From Spirochaetaceae bacterium (GTDB lineage: Bacteria > Spirochaetota > Spirochaetia > DSM-2461): a DNA stretch of 13,249 nt. Shown here piece after piece: positions 5,802 through 13,249 of this stretch (positions are counted from its first letter, which is position 1; every line of letters begins with the position of its first letter). The notes beneath the pieces are model-generated. The model worked only from the letters and a program-made list of their open reading frames with translations, was not told the origin of the DNA and ran no database searches. Location: positions 1 to 13,249 of the forward strand of contig QKAI01000129.1 in NCBI GenBank assembly GCA_003246505.1. The letters are read 5' to 3'. The position numbers were made by a program, and so were the translations under genes.

Positions 5802-7006
5802 TACTGATTCCGCCTTGCCGCTTTTACTGCTTTTCTTGATAATATTGTTTTAATCTGGTCCAGATCGAACTCGAGATTTTTCAGTTTCCCCATAAGATAG
5901 CCCACAATGCCCTCCCTTTCTATGTCGCTGGGAACGCTCTGACCCGTGGTGAGGCAAAAGAGGGGGATACCCCTGTCCGCCAGTACGGAGATCAGGTTTC
6001 CCACCCGGGTGGTCTCGTCCAGCTTCGTCAGTACAACCGCCTCGTAGTTGAAGAACTCGAACTGCCTCAGGATCTCCTTCATGTCCGCCGTTTTCGTGGT
6101 GGCGCTTATGGCCAGATGAATCTCGCTGCCCGTTCCCGCCCCCTCCAGGGTCCGGCGCATCTCCGCCAGCTTCTGATAGTCCTGGGGCCCCTTGCCGATG
6201 GTGTCGACGAGAATGAAATCCACGTCCCGGTTCTTCTCCACGAAGACCCGCAGGTCCTCGAAATTATCCGCCAGTTCCACGGGGATGTTCATGATCTCCC
6301 CGTAGATTTCGATCTGCGCCCGGGCGCCGATGCGGTAGGAGTCGATGGTGACGATGCGAATCCGCCTCTCCACGGCCCGGTTGGGGGAGAGCCCCTGGAG
6401 GGCGGCCAGCTTGGCGATGGTGGTGGTTTTTCCCACCCCCGTGGGGCCGACCAGGATCTGGATGAGGGGGAAGCGGGGGCCCGACGGTTCGTAGATCTTG
6501 ATGGACCGGGCGATCCATTCGGCCACGCTCTGCTGCACCAGGGCGAAATTGTCCAGATCCTCCAGGGCGAACTCCCGGCGCAGGGTCTCGGTGACCGCTT
6601 TTATAAAGGAAGAGGAAAAATCATTATCCTCCAGGATGTCCCCGATCTTTTTGAGGGAGGGGTGGATATCCTCCTGGACGATGCCGGCGGAGACGCTCTC
6701 CTTGATGATCTTTATGTCGTTGGCAAGCTGCTGGAACTGCTCGTCCTGATAGCCCACCATGGAGAGGATCTCCTTCTTGGACTGCCGGTCGTTCTTCTGC
6801 TGCTGCTCCTTCTCCAGGGCGGTGAGCCCCGAGGAGAGATAGCAGGTGCACTCCAGCCGCCTCTGGCCGAACAGGCCAAGGAGCCCCCCGGCGGGAACCT
6901 CCTTACGGGTCAGGATCCTGGCCTTGTCGCCGTAGTCGTTGAACAGCTTTCTCCGAACGTCTTCATAATCCTTTCCGCTCACCACGAAATAATTGGGGGA
7001 AGTCAC
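5801..7006 (-). CDS. flhF: FlhF, SRP-type GTPase for flagellar placement
   Basis: An SRP-family GTPase that recruits early flagellar parts to the correct cell site. Seen: 401 residues. The basic N-terminal B domain starts with NYFVVSGKDYEDVRRKLFND; a variable linker (about 60-130) follows, then the helical N domain and the G domain. P-loop GPTGVGKTTTIAKLA is at 187-201, TIDSYRIGARAQIEIYGEIM at 220-239 and VLTKLDE at 325-331. The G3 motif reads DTIGKGPQD (268-276), where SRP GTPases usually have DTAG. Start codon is GTG, overlapping the flhA stop as GTGA. AAAGAGGTG (7011-7019) at correct spacing supports this start. Its partner flhG follows with a one-base overlap. Confidence 0.95.
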   Translation of the reverse strand: MTSPNYFVVSGKDYEDVRRKLFNDYGDKARILTRKEVPAGGLLGLFGQRRLECTCYLSSGLTALEKEQQQKNDRQSKKEILSMVGYQDEQFQQLANDIKIIKESVSAGIVQEDIHPSLKKIGDILEDNDFSSSFIKAVTETLRREFALEDLDNFALVQQSVAEWIARSIKIYEPSGPRFPLIQILVGPTGVGKTTTIAKLAALQGLSPNRAVERRIRIVTIDSYRIGARAQIEIYGEIMNIPVELADNFEDLRVFVEKNRDVDFILVDTIGKGPQDYQKLAEMRRTLEGAGTGSEIHLAISATTKTADMKEILRQFEFFNYEAVVLTKLDETTRVGNLISVLADRGIPLFCLTTGQSVPSDIEREGIVGYLMGKLKNLEFDLDQIKTILSRKAVKAARRNQ

Positions 7007-9114
7007 GTATCACCTCTTTCCAGGGCTATGGTCCCTAAATTTTCACTCTTGATGTCCCTTACCATCTCCAGGGAGGAGATCACCGGGATGGAGGGGAAGG
7101 CTCCCTCCGTGGTTGATCTTACCAGAGGACGGGCCGCTTCGCTAGTCATAATCACCGGATATATCCCCTTTTCCTGCTCCTCCCGAATGCGGTTGGCGAA
7201 GGCGTTGATCCATTTTCTTTCAAAGTCCGGATGGAGGCCCGCCTGGGCCATCCCCTCGATGCGGGCTTCGATGAACTGCTGCTCCAGGGCCGGGTCCAGG
7301 ACGAGATAGCGCAGGACCTTGTCGGCGGAACAGTAGGAGAGGCAGATCTGCCGGCCCAGGGACTGGCGCACCTTCTCTATGAGATACCCCGTATCCTTGG
7401 TCTGGGAACCCCAGTCGCACAGGGTTTCCAGAATGGAGACCAGATTCCGGATGGAAACCTGCTCGCGCAGCAATCCCTGGAGGACCTTCTGGATCTCCCC
7501 GGTGTTGAAGAGCTTGTTCGCCTCCTCCACCACGGCGGGATAGGTCTCGGCCAGGGTCTCGAGCATGCTCTTGATTTCCTGGCGGCCCAGGATGTCCGCG
7601 GAGTGCCCCTTGAGAACTTCGGTCAGATGGGTGGCGATGATGGAGGGGGGATCCACCACGGTATAGCCCCCCCGCTCCGCCTTCTCCCGCTGCTCCCCGG
7701 AGATCCACAGGGCGGGGAGATGGTAGGTGGGATCGGTGGTCTTCTCCCCGATCAGATCCCCCCGGGCGTTCCCCGGATTTATGGCCAGATAGTAGCCCAT
7801 GCGGATCGACCCGCGGCCCACTTCCACCCCCTTGATCTTGAAGCAGTACTCCGACGGCTCCAGGCGCATGTTGTCCACGATGCGGATGGGGGGCACCACC
7901 AGGCCCATGTCAATGGCGGCCTCCTTGCGGATCTGCTTGACCCGTTCCAGAAGCTCCGCCCCCTGCTCCTGATTGACCAGGGGGATCAGCCCGTATCCCA
8001 GCTCCAGGGAGAGGGCGTCCAGGGGAACGATGGGCTGGGGCTCGGAGGAGGAGGTGGTTTCCTTGGCGGAGGCGGCCTTCTTCTGGGCCTCCTGCTTCAC
8101 CCGCTTCTCCTGCACCTGTCCGGAACGGTAGGCGAGAAAGCCCACGGCGCCGGCGAGGGGGAGGAGGAGGTAGCCGGGGAAACCGGGCAGAACCCCCAGG
8201 AGGAAGAGGAAAGCGCTGGCGATCCAGTAGACCCTCCCGTCCCGGCTGAACTGGGTCTTCACGTCGGAGCCGAAGCTGTCGTCGGAGACGGACCGGGTCA
8301 CGATGAGGCCCGTGGCCATGGAAATGATGAGGGAGGGCAGCTGGGAGACCAGCCCGTCCCCTATGGTCAGGGAAGTATAGATGGACATGGCGGAGCCGAA
8401 GGACTCCCCCCGCCGGGCCACGCCGATGACGAGCCCCCCGATGACGTTGATCAGGGTGATGACGATGCCCACCTTGACCGTTCCGGAAACGAACTTCGTG
8501 GCTCCGTCCATGGCCCCGTAGAAATCGCTGGTCCGCTGCAGGTCCGACTTGCGCCGGCGGTACTCGTCCTCACCGATAACCCCGGAGGAGAACTCCTGGT
8601 CTATGGCCATGTGCTTGTTGGGCAGGGCGTCCAGATTGAACCGGGCGGCCACTTCGGCGACCCGGGAGGAGCCCTTGGTTATGACCATCATCTGCACGGC
8701 GATGATGATGATGAAGATGATAGCCCCGATGATGATGCCGTCCGTCCCCGAAGCGCCGGTCACGAAGGTGGCGAAGGCCTTGACCACGTTTCCGTTGAAC
8801 AGGGGCCCCTTGGAGAGGATGAGCCGGGTGGAGGAGACGTTCAGAGCCAGCCCGAAGAGGGTGGACACCAGGAGCATGGTGGGGAAAATGGAGAATTCCA
8901 GGGGATTCCGGTTGTAGAGAACGATGAGCATGATGACGATGCTGAGCATGATGTTAAGGATCATGAACAGGTCCAGCATGACCGCGGGCATGGGGATGAG
9001 CATCATGAAGACGACCACAAGCACGGCGGCCGCCAGGAGCACGTCCGCCACGTTGCCTCCGGTAATCTTCTGCACCAGGGAAGCGTTCCTTCCCCTTCCG
9101 GGTATATCAGCCAT
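7003..9114 (-). CDS. flhA: FlhA, flagellar type III export gate and docking protein
   Basis: The largest membrane part of the flagellar export apparatus; it uses the proton motive force and docks chaperone-substrate complexes. Seen: 703 residues, a normal length. The N-terminal half has about eight membrane helices (roughly 23-325). The FHIPEP-type loop is at about 150-213 (RVAEVAARFNLDALPNKHMA, then DFYGAMDGATKFVSGTVK). Where many FlhA proteins have AIDAD, this one has AIDQE (170-174), keeping Asp172 but placing Glu at 174. A linker rich in Lys, Ala and Ser (about 332-360) joins the cytoplasmic domain (about 361-703). The ATG is preceded by a perfect AGGAGGT six or so bases upstream, in a 17-base gap after flhB. 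The stop overlaps the flhF start. Confidence 0.97.
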   Translation of the reverse strand: MADIPGRGRNASLVQKITGGNVADVLLAAAVLVVVFMMLIPMPAVMLDLFMILNIMLSIVIMLIVLYNRNPLEFSIFPTMLLVSTLFGLALNVSSTRLILSKGPLFNGNVVKAFATFVTGASGTDGIIIGAIIFIIIIAVQMMVITKGSSRVAEVAARFNLDALPNKHMAIDQEFSSGVIGEDEYRRRKSDLQRTSDFYGAMDGATKFVSGTVKVGIVITLINVIGGLVIGVARRGESFGSAMSIYTSLTIGDGLVSQLPSLIISMATGLIVTRSVSDDSFGSDVKTQFSRDGRVYWIASAFLFLLGVLPGFPGYLLLPLAGAVGFLAYRSGQVQEKRVKQEAQKKAASAKETTSSSEPQPIVPLDALSLELGYGLIPLVNQEQGAELLERVKQIRKEAAIDMGLVVPPIRIVDNMRLEPSEYCFKIKGVEVGRGSIRMGYYLAINPGNARGDLIGEKTTDPTYHLPALWISGEQREKAERGGYTVVDPPSIIATHLTEVLKGHSADILGRQEIKSMLETLAETYPAVVEEANKLFNTGEIQKVLQGLLREQVSIRNLVSILETLCDWGSQTKDTGYLIEKVRQSLGRQICLSYCSADKVLRYLVLDPALEQQFIEARIEGMAQAGLHPDFERKWINAFANRIREEQEKGIYPVIMTSEAARPLVRSTTEGAFPSIPVISSLEMVRDIKSENLGTIALERGDT
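7011..7019 (-). promoter_or_regulatory. Shine-Dalgarno supporting the GTG start of flhF
   Basis: AAAGAGGTG on the minus strand lies within the last codons of flhA, four bases before the GTG at 7004-7006, and supports the GTGA overlap start. Confidence 0.7.
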
Positions 9115-9131
9115 GGATACCTCCTATCCTC

Positions 9132-10280
9132 CTACTGGGCATGCCGTTCCACCTCGATGAGGGTACTGAGTATGTCCGCGACCAGGCGCCAGTACTCCTC
9201 GGGTACCGGATCGCCTATCTCCACACTGGCGAAGAGGGCCCGGGCCAGGGGCTTGTTCTCCACGATGGGAACCCGGTTCTCCCGGGCGATCTCTTTGATT
9301 CTCTGGGCCATGTTGTCCTGGCCCTTGGCGATGACCACCGGGGCGATCATGGTGGCCTGCTGGTACTCCAGGGCCACGGCGAAATGGGTGGGGTTGGTGA
9401 TGACCACGCTGGCCCGGGGCACGTTCTGCATCATGCTGGCCCGGCGGATCTCCTGCATCCTCTGCCTGAGCCTGGCCTTGACGTGGGGGTCGCCCTCCAT
9501 CTCCTTGTACTCTTCCTTGATCTCGTGCTTGGTCATTTTGAGGGATTCCCTGTGCTGCCACCGCTGGTAGATCATGTCCGGAATGGCCAGGGCCAGGAAG
9601 AAAAGGGTCGCCTCCATGAGCATGCGGAATCCCGTCCCCAGGGCCACCGTGGCGGCGTCCACGATCTCCATGTTCACCGTATTGGCCAGCCGGGGTATCT
9701 GATTCCTGATATTGACATAGGCGATGACCCCTATCACCACCACCTTGAAAATCGTCTTGAAGAAGTTGAAGGCCCCCTCGGGGGAGAAGATCGTCTTATT
9801 GACCCAGTTCTTGAAACTGGGGGCGATCCTCTTGAAATTGGGGGTGAGCACCTTGGCGGTGAACCGGAATCCCACCTGGACCACGTTCCCCAGAACCGCG
9901 GCGGCCACGGAGATGACGAACACGGGACCCACCAGCTTGAAGAAGTAGGAGTAGAAGGCCGATCCGGCGATACGCCCCCCGGTGGCCACGTCGATGGTGC
10001 AGGACTGGATGAAGAAGAAGCGCATCATCTCCATGATCTGGCCGACCATGTACTTCCCCAGGAGGGCGATGCCGGCGAAGGAGAAGAGCAGGACCAGGGC
10101 CTGAACCAGTTCGGAGGATTTGGCCACCTTGCCCTCGTCCTCCCAGGCCTTCCTGATCTTCCTTTCCGTCGGGTCTTCGGTCCGTCCCTCGTCCTCCGCG
10201 GCGAACCACTGGAGATGCATGGAGAAGAGCGGGCTGCGGCCGTATTCGGGATAAAGGTCCAGGGGATTCAGGGCCGTCAC
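9132..10280 (-). CDS. flhB: FlhB, export apparatus switch protein
   Basis: Controls the change of export substrate from rod/hook proteins to filament proteins and wraps the FliPQR gate. Seen: 382 residues. The N-terminal cytoplasmic part contains QWFAAEDEGRTEDPTERKIR, typical of FlhB. Four membrane segments lie at about 57-80, 109-138, 173-191 and 220-241. The cytoplasmic domain follows, with the self-cleaving site NPTH at 296-299 (cut expected between Asn296 and Pro297), so the protein is probably autoprocessed. Start codon is GTG, forming a GTGA overlap with the fliR stop. GGGGAGGT (10286-10293) five bases upstream supports it over the internal Met21. Confidence 0.97.
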   Translation of the reverse strand: MTALNPLDLYPEYGRSPLFSMHLQWFAAEDEGRTEDPTERKIRKAWEDEGKVAKSSELVQALVLLFSFAGIALLGKYMVGQIMEMMRFFFIQSCTIDVATGGRIAGSAFYSYFFKLVGPVFVISVAAAVLGNVVQVGFRFTAKVLTPNFKRIAPSFKNWVNKTIFSPEGAFNFFKTIFKVVVIGVIAYVNIRNQIPRLANTVNMEIVDAATVALGTGFRMLMEATLFFLALAIPDMIYQRWQHRESLKMTKHEIKEEYKEMEGDPHVKARLRQRMQEIRRASMMQNVPRASVVITNPTHFAVALEYQQATMIAPVVIAKGQDNMAQRIKEIARENRVPIVENKPLARALFASVEIGDPVPEEYWRLVADILSTLIEVERHAQ

Positions 10281-11062
10281 AGCACACCTCCCCGGTAATG
10301 GTAGAGGAAGAGCCTGTGGATCAGGTCGAACCCCCAGTCGAAAACGGTGGACATGCGGGAGATGATGAAGGGGGACGCCAGATAAAGCATGAGGAATCCC
10401 AGCCCGATCTGGATGGGGAACCCCAGCATGAGCAGGTTCATGTTAGGAGCGGCCTTGGCCAGGAGCCCCGTGGTCAGGGAGACCAGGAAAAGGGTCCCCA
10501 TCACGGGAAAAGCGATAATGACGGCCTGCTTGAAAATGCCCGCCAGGGCACCGGTAAAAAAGAGGGACAGAAAGTCCGGATGGGCCAGGATATCCGCCCC
10601 GGTCATAACTTTGAAGGAGTCGTAAACCCCTTTGAGAAAAAGATTTCTCATGCCCCCCACTACGACGAAAAGATACATGCCCAGGAGGTTGAAGAACTGG
10701 CCGATCAGGGGCATTTCCACCTGGGACAGGGGGTCGTAGGTGGAGGAGGCGCCGAATCCCATCTGCACGCTGAACATCTGGCCGGCCACCTGGAAGACGA
10801 CGAATACGATCTGCATGATCATTCCCATCACGATCCCGATGAGCACCTCCAGCAGGATCATCATGGCGAATTCGATCCCGTTGGGGGGAATGGTGAAATT
10901 CACCAGGGAGTAGCAGGCGGAGGCGGTGAAAAAGGCGAGGATAACCCGGGCGTAGCCGGGAAAGGCGGAGGAGGAGAAAAAGGGGGCCACCATGAAAAGG
11001 GCCATGATGCGGGCGAAAACGAGAAGGGCTGTCTGTCCGTTCTGAATCAGCTGTTCCGGCAT
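10277..11062 (-). CDS. fliR: FliR, flagellar export gate subunit
   Basis: A single-copy subunit of the FliP5-FliQ4-FliR1 export channel in the MS ring. Seen: 261 residues, the usual size, with multiple hydrophobic helices throughout. Family motifs include AGQMFSVQMGFGASSTYDP (93-111) and GLLAKAAPNMNLLMLGFPIQ (199-218). No signal peptide is needed or seen. The ATG is preceded by CAGGAG at proper spacing, in a 19-base gap after fliQ. The stop is embedded in the flhB start, so the two are likely translated in a fixed ratio. Confidence 0.96.
   Translation of the reverse strand: MPEQLIQNGQTALLVFARIMALFMVAPFFSSSAFPGYARVILAFFTASACYSLVNFTIPPNGIEFAMMILLEVLIGIVMGMIMQIVFVVFQVAGQMFSVQMGFGASSTYDPLSQVEMPLIGQFFNLLGMYLFVVVGGMRNLFLKGVYDSFKVMTGADILAHPDFLSLFFTGALAGIFKQAVIIAFPVMGTLFLVSLTTGLLAKAAPNMNLLMLGFPIQIGLGFLMLYLASPFIISRMSTVFDWGFDLIHRLFLYHYRGGVL
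10286..10293 (-). promoter_or_regulatory. Shine-Dalgarno supporting the GTG start of flhB
   Basis: GGGGAGGT on the minus strand lies within the last codons of fliR, five bases before the GTG at 10278-10280. It favours this start over the in-frame Met21. Confidence 0.7.
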
Positions 11063-11081
11063 ACCTTTTCTCCTGCCCTCC

Positions 11082-11348
11082 CTAGCCTATCTGACTTATG
11101 GCGGAAAAAAGATTCACCGTGAAATTGCTCAGCTGGCTGAACATCCATCCCGCCAGAATGGCGATGGTCCCCAGAATGGCGAGCACCTTGGGCACGAAGG
11201 TCAGAGTCTGGTCCTGGATGGAGGTGGTGGCCTGGAAAATGGAAATGACGAGGCCCACCACCAGGGCGATGATGAGAACGGGACCGGAGAGCATGACCAC
11301 CTCGGTTATGCTGACTCTCATAAGACTTACCACGTCTCCAATGGACAT
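11082..11348 (-). CDS. fliQ: FliQ, flagellar export gate subunit
   Basis: A small helical-hairpin subunit of the FliPQR export channel. Seen: 88 residues, the normal length. Two membrane helices lie at about 17-38 and 56-75, linked by ISIFQATTSIQDQTLTFVPK (35-54), the conserved FliQ loop. The ATG is 12 bases after the fliP stop, and nearly all of that gap is the strong Shine-Dalgarno AAGGAGG, suggesting efficient translation to supply several copies per gate. Confidence 0.96.
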   Translation of the reverse strand: MSIGDVVSLMRVSITEVVMLSGPVLIIALVVGLVISIFQATTSIQDQTLTFVPKVLAILGTIAILAGWMFSQLSNFTVNLFSAISQIG

Positions 11349-11360
11349 AGGCGCCTCCTT

Positions 11361-12128
11361 TTACATAAAGCTCAGCACCAGCTGGCGGGTGAGCAGAGTC
11401 CATCCGTCTACCAGTACGAAGAGTATCAGTTTAAAGGGCATGGAGATCATGACCGGGGGGAGCATGATCATACCCATGGACATGAGAATGGATGCCACGA
11501 CCATATCTATGATGATAAAGGGAATGTAAATCAGGATTCCTATCTGGAAGGAGATCTTGAGTTCGTTCAGGATAAAGGCCGGAATGAGCACGTAGGTGGG
11601 CACGTCGGCGAAAGTCTGGGGCTGGGGGAGCCCCTGCATGTTCATGAAAAGGGCGATGTTCTCCGGATTGTCCCTGACCTGGCGGTACATGAAGTACCTT
11701 ATGGGCCCCGCGCCCCGGTCGACCATCTCCTGCACGGTGATCTCCTCCGCCACGAAGGGGCGGTAGGCCTGCTGGTAGATCTGTTCGAAGGTGGGCCACA
11801 TGATGAAGAGGGTGAGGAACAGGCTGATTCCCATGAGTACGCTCGCCGGGGGCACCTGTTGCAGGTTGAGGGCCCTCTTCACGAAGTCCAGCACGATGGA
11901 GACCCGCAGGAAGGAGGTCATGATGACCACCAGGGAGGGGGCCAGGGTGAGGACCGTGAGAAGGATGAGGAGCTGGATGGAAAAGGCCATGTCCCGGTTC
12001 GTATCGGGCTGGCGGACCGATACGTCCACCAGGGGTATGTTCAGCCCCGCCCCGTTCCCCGTCTCCTGGGCGGGAAGGAGCAGGGTCACGAAAAGCATAA
12101 GCAGCAGGACCGCGGTAAATCTCTTCAT
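11361..12128 (-). CDS. fliP: FliP, flagellar export gate core subunit
   Basis: The pentameric core of the export channel. Seen: 255 residues. A cleavable signal peptide is likely (about 1-20, ending LLLPA-QE), as is known for FliP. Family signatures are MTSFLRVSIVLDFVKRALNL (70-89), the periplasmic segment with FVAEEITVQEMVDRGAGPIR (125-144), and LMSMGMIMLPPVMISMPFKL (215-234), whose Met-rich stretch corresponds to the gating loop. It starts a single base after the fliO stop, so coupled translation is probable. Nothing is truncated. Confidence 0.97.
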   Translation of the reverse strand: MKRFTAVLLLMLFVTLLLPAQETGNGAGLNIPLVDVSVRQPDTNRDMAFSIQLLILLTVLTLAPSLVVIMTSFLRVSIVLDFVKRALNLQQVPPASVLMGISLFLTLFIMWPTFEQIYQQAYRPFVAEEITVQEMVDRGAGPIRYFMYRQVRDNPENIALFMNMQGLPQPQTFADVPTYVLIPAFILNELKISFQIGILIYIPFIIIDMVVASILMSMGMIMLPPVMISMPFKLILFVLVDGWTLLTRQLVLSFM

Positions 12129-12129
12129 C

Positions 12130-12720
12130 CTACAGATCCTTCAGCCTTTCCCGCCGGTTCTTCAGGAAACTGACCGATTCGGCCGAGGCGTCCTCCCCGG
12201 GGTTCTGCCGGGAGGGGGTGATGCCCGACACCATCTCCCAGAAGGTCTTCCCCTGCCTGTCGTGGGCCCGGGACCTTTTGAGCCTGAGGGAATCGATGGT
12301 CTCCTGGTCCTTGATTTCCGTTATGAGGGAAATGTTGCTCTGGGAGGCGCCCAGGAGGTAGTAGCTGTTCTCCACCTCCACCACGTGGAGGGAGGTTTCT
12401 CCGGTCAGGGTCTGGGAGCCCATGACGCTGATCATGTCCTGATCTCCGAAGCGGTTACCCGAATAGCGCCGCAAAAGCTTAATGAAAAGCCATATTATGA
12501 CGATAACGACAATGAGAAAAAAGACCATTCGGAGATAATCGGACGTGGAAACGCCCCCGGCGGAGATGTTCTCCGTCAGAGCCCCCTCCCCGTCGGCCTG
12601 GCCGGCCCCGTCGAAGGTGAGAGTCGTTTCGTCTATTACGGGAAATTCCTTCGTCTCCGCCTCCTGGGCGGCTGCCGTCAGAGAAACGGCGATAAAAAGG
12701 AGAAACGCTATTTTTTTCAT
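12130..12720 (-). CDS. fliO: FliO (FliZ-like), flagellar export gate assembly protein
   Basis: Helps assemble and stabilise FliP rings. Seen: 196 residues. A signal peptide is likely (1-18, MKKIAFLLFIAVSLTAAA), then an acidic periplasmic stretch, one membrane helix (about 64-82, MVFFLIVVIVIIWLFIKLL), a basic anchor, and a small cytoplasmic beta domain (about 92-137, with GSQTLTGETSLHVVEVENSY and a YLLGASQSNISLI strand) typical of FliO. The tail is charged and longer than the core needs. Identification rests on this layout plus its place before fliP. The ATG follows GGGAGG at good spacing, 35 bases after the fliN stop. Confidence 0.92.
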   Translation of the reverse strand: MKKIAFLLFIAVSLTAAAQEAETKEFPVIDETTLTFDGAGQADGEGALTENISAGGVSTSDYLRMVFFLIVVIVIIWLFIKLLRRYSGNRFGDQDMISVMGSQTLTGETSLHVVEVENSYYLLGASQSNISLITEIKDQETIDSLRLKRSRAHDRQGKTFWEMVSGITPSRQNPGEDASAESVSFLKNRRERLKDL

Positions 12721-12755
12721 ACCCCTCCCAGAGTTTTTTAACAGTTAAGTATATT

Positions 12756-13249
12756 CTACCCTTGCTGCACCTTATCAACTGTCGAAACGATTTCCGTAAC
12801 ACGGACGCCGAAATTTTCGTCGATAACCACCACTTCGCCCTTGGCGATGAGATTATTGTTAACAAGCACGTCCACCGGCTCGCCGGCCAGCTTGTCCAGT
12901 TCCACGATGGTTCCTTCCCCCATTCCCAGGATGTCCTTTATGAGCCATTTGGCCCGGCCCAGCTCCACGGTCATCTCCATGGCCACGTCCATGAGGAGGC
13001 TGATGTTCCGCTGCTCCGAACCGCTCAGGTTCTGGGTGAAGTCGGGGAACTGCACGCTCTGCACGTTCGGGGCGGGCTGCATGCCCATCATGCCCATCAT
13101 GTTCTGCTGGGGCATGCCCATCATGCCCAAGGGGGGCTGGCCGTAGTAGTTCTGCTGAGGCATGCCCATGGGGGGCTGTCCGTAGGGATTCTGCTGGGGC
13201 ATACCCATGGGGGGCTGCCCGTAGGGATTCTGCTGGGGCATGCCCATCT
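12756..13249 (-). CDS. fliN: FliN/FliY flagellar motor switch protein, N-terminus cut by window edge
   Basis: Part of the cytoplasmic C-ring that controls rotation sense and receives export substrates. Seen: 163 in-window codons in a frame that is still open at the window edge, so Met at 13247 is probably internal. The first about 61 residues are a Met/Gly/Pro/Gln/Tyr/Asn-rich repeat. The SpoA (FliN C-terminal) domain is at about 82-158, including LLMDVAMEMTVELGRAKWLI, DKLAGEPVDVLVNNNLIAKG and VVIDENFGVRVTEIV. Spirochete homologues are often called FliY and have a longer N-terminal CheC/FliM-like part, which here would lie upstream. The symbol fliN is used for the visible domain; fliY is equally possible. 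Confidence 0.95.
   Translation of the reverse strand, partial: MGMPQQNPYGQPPMGMPQQNPYGQPPMGMPQQNYYGQPPLGMMGMPQQNMMGMMGMQPAPNVQSVQFPDFTQNLSGSEQRNISLLMDVAMEMTVELGRAKWLIKDILGMGEGTIVELDKLAGEPVDVLVNNNLIAKGEVVVIDENFGVRVTEIVSTVDKVQQG
13131..13247 (-). repeat. In-frame 39-base tandem repeat in fliN/fliY
   Basis: Three consecutive 39-base units encode MGMPQQNPYGQPP, MGMPQQNPYGQPP and MGMPQQNYYGQPP, followed by the degenerate LGMMGMPQQNMMGMMGM. The units differ at a few silent positions (for example GGC/GGT, GGG/GGA/GGC), so they are not a very recent duplication. More units may lie beyond the window. It probably forms a flexible linker before the SpoA domain. Confidence 0.9.

Noticed and set aside
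8700..8745. Run of GAT trinucleotides resembling a microsatellite
   Set aside because: It encodes the Ile-rich membrane helix of FlhA (about residues 126-142) on the minus strand, so ordinary coding explains it.
9124..9561. Alternative minus-strand frame of 145 codons inside flhB
   Set aside because: It overlaps flhB in another frame, and its Gly/Pro/Arg/His-rich translation has no family features. The frames at 7220-7708, 9796-10287, 11047-11403 and 12479-12865 are rejected for the same reason.
7231..9570. Very long open frame on the plus strand opposite flhA and flhB (779 codons)
   Set aside because: It is antisense to two certain genes, has a His/Gly/Asp-rich composition with no recognisable domain, and reflects the codon bias of the true genes. 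The same holds for the long plus-strand frames at 1929-3485, 6116-7309, 9141-10298 and 10298-11122.
12738..12778. Promoter-like TTGATA / TATACT and an 11-base palindrome between fliN and fliO
   Set aside because: The spacer is 19 bases, most of the element lies inside the fliN coding end, and the palindrome TTAACAGTTAA is short and A/T-rich. This is not enough to claim a promoter or operator.
1..13249. Sigma-28-type promoters, tRNA/rRNA genes, CRISPR arrays, mobile elements
   Set aside because: Looked for by eye on both strands. No convincing TAAA/GCCGATAA pair, RNA gene, regularly spaced repeat or transposase was seen.

Overview
The window looks like part of a large flagellar/motility operon from a spirochete (Spirochaetota, Treponema/Spirochaeta-like; genus not resolvable from this sequence). 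It is moderately to highly G+C-rich, and every supported gene is on the minus strand. Read in the direction of transcription (right to left) the order is: fliN/fliY (5' end cut by the window edge), fliO, fliP, fliQ, fliR, flhB, flhA, flhF, flhG, a membrane protein with an acidic tail, a fliA/WhiG-type flagellar sigma factor, a Jag_N-FapA (DUF342) protein, a small charged protein, a membrane/coiled-coil protein, and an Hpt (CheA P1-like) protein cut by the left edge. The spirochete assignment rests on this gene order, on the absence of che genes between flhG and the sigma gene, and on the general look of the proteins. It is an inference, not a proof.

Region by region: 12756-13249 encodes the C-terminal half of a switch-complex protein, with a Met/Gln/Pro-rich tandem repeat leading into a SpoA (FliN) domain. 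9132-12720 encodes the export gate FliO-FliP-FliQ-FliR-FlhB, and 7003-9114 the gate and substrate-docking protein FlhA. 4893-7006 encodes the FlhF GTPase and FlhG ATPase pair that sets where and how many flagella are built. 3353-4833 holds an unrecognised membrane protein and the sigma factor that transcribes late flagellar genes. 1-3350 holds FapA and three accessory proteins.

Packing is extreme. Genes overlap or sit 1-35 bases apart, two junctions are GTGA overlaps, one is TAATG, and several Shine-Dalgarno sequences lie inside the preceding gene or its stop codon. The only larger gap is 59 bases (4834-4892), after flhG. It holds a hairpin with a U-tract and a promoter-like sequence, so it is the one place where expression of the sigma/FapA end might be uncoupled from the export genes. 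No stretch above 300 bases lacks a gene.

I found no RNA gene, CRISPR array, insertion sequence or clear foreign insertion. The most interesting parts are the poorly described accessory genes at the downstream end: a SwrB/DUF2802-like membrane protein placed just beyond the sigma gene as in other phyla, a small charged protein with motif-like ends, and an Hpt protein. The core is a conventional flagellar operon, and I see no support for an entirely new system.
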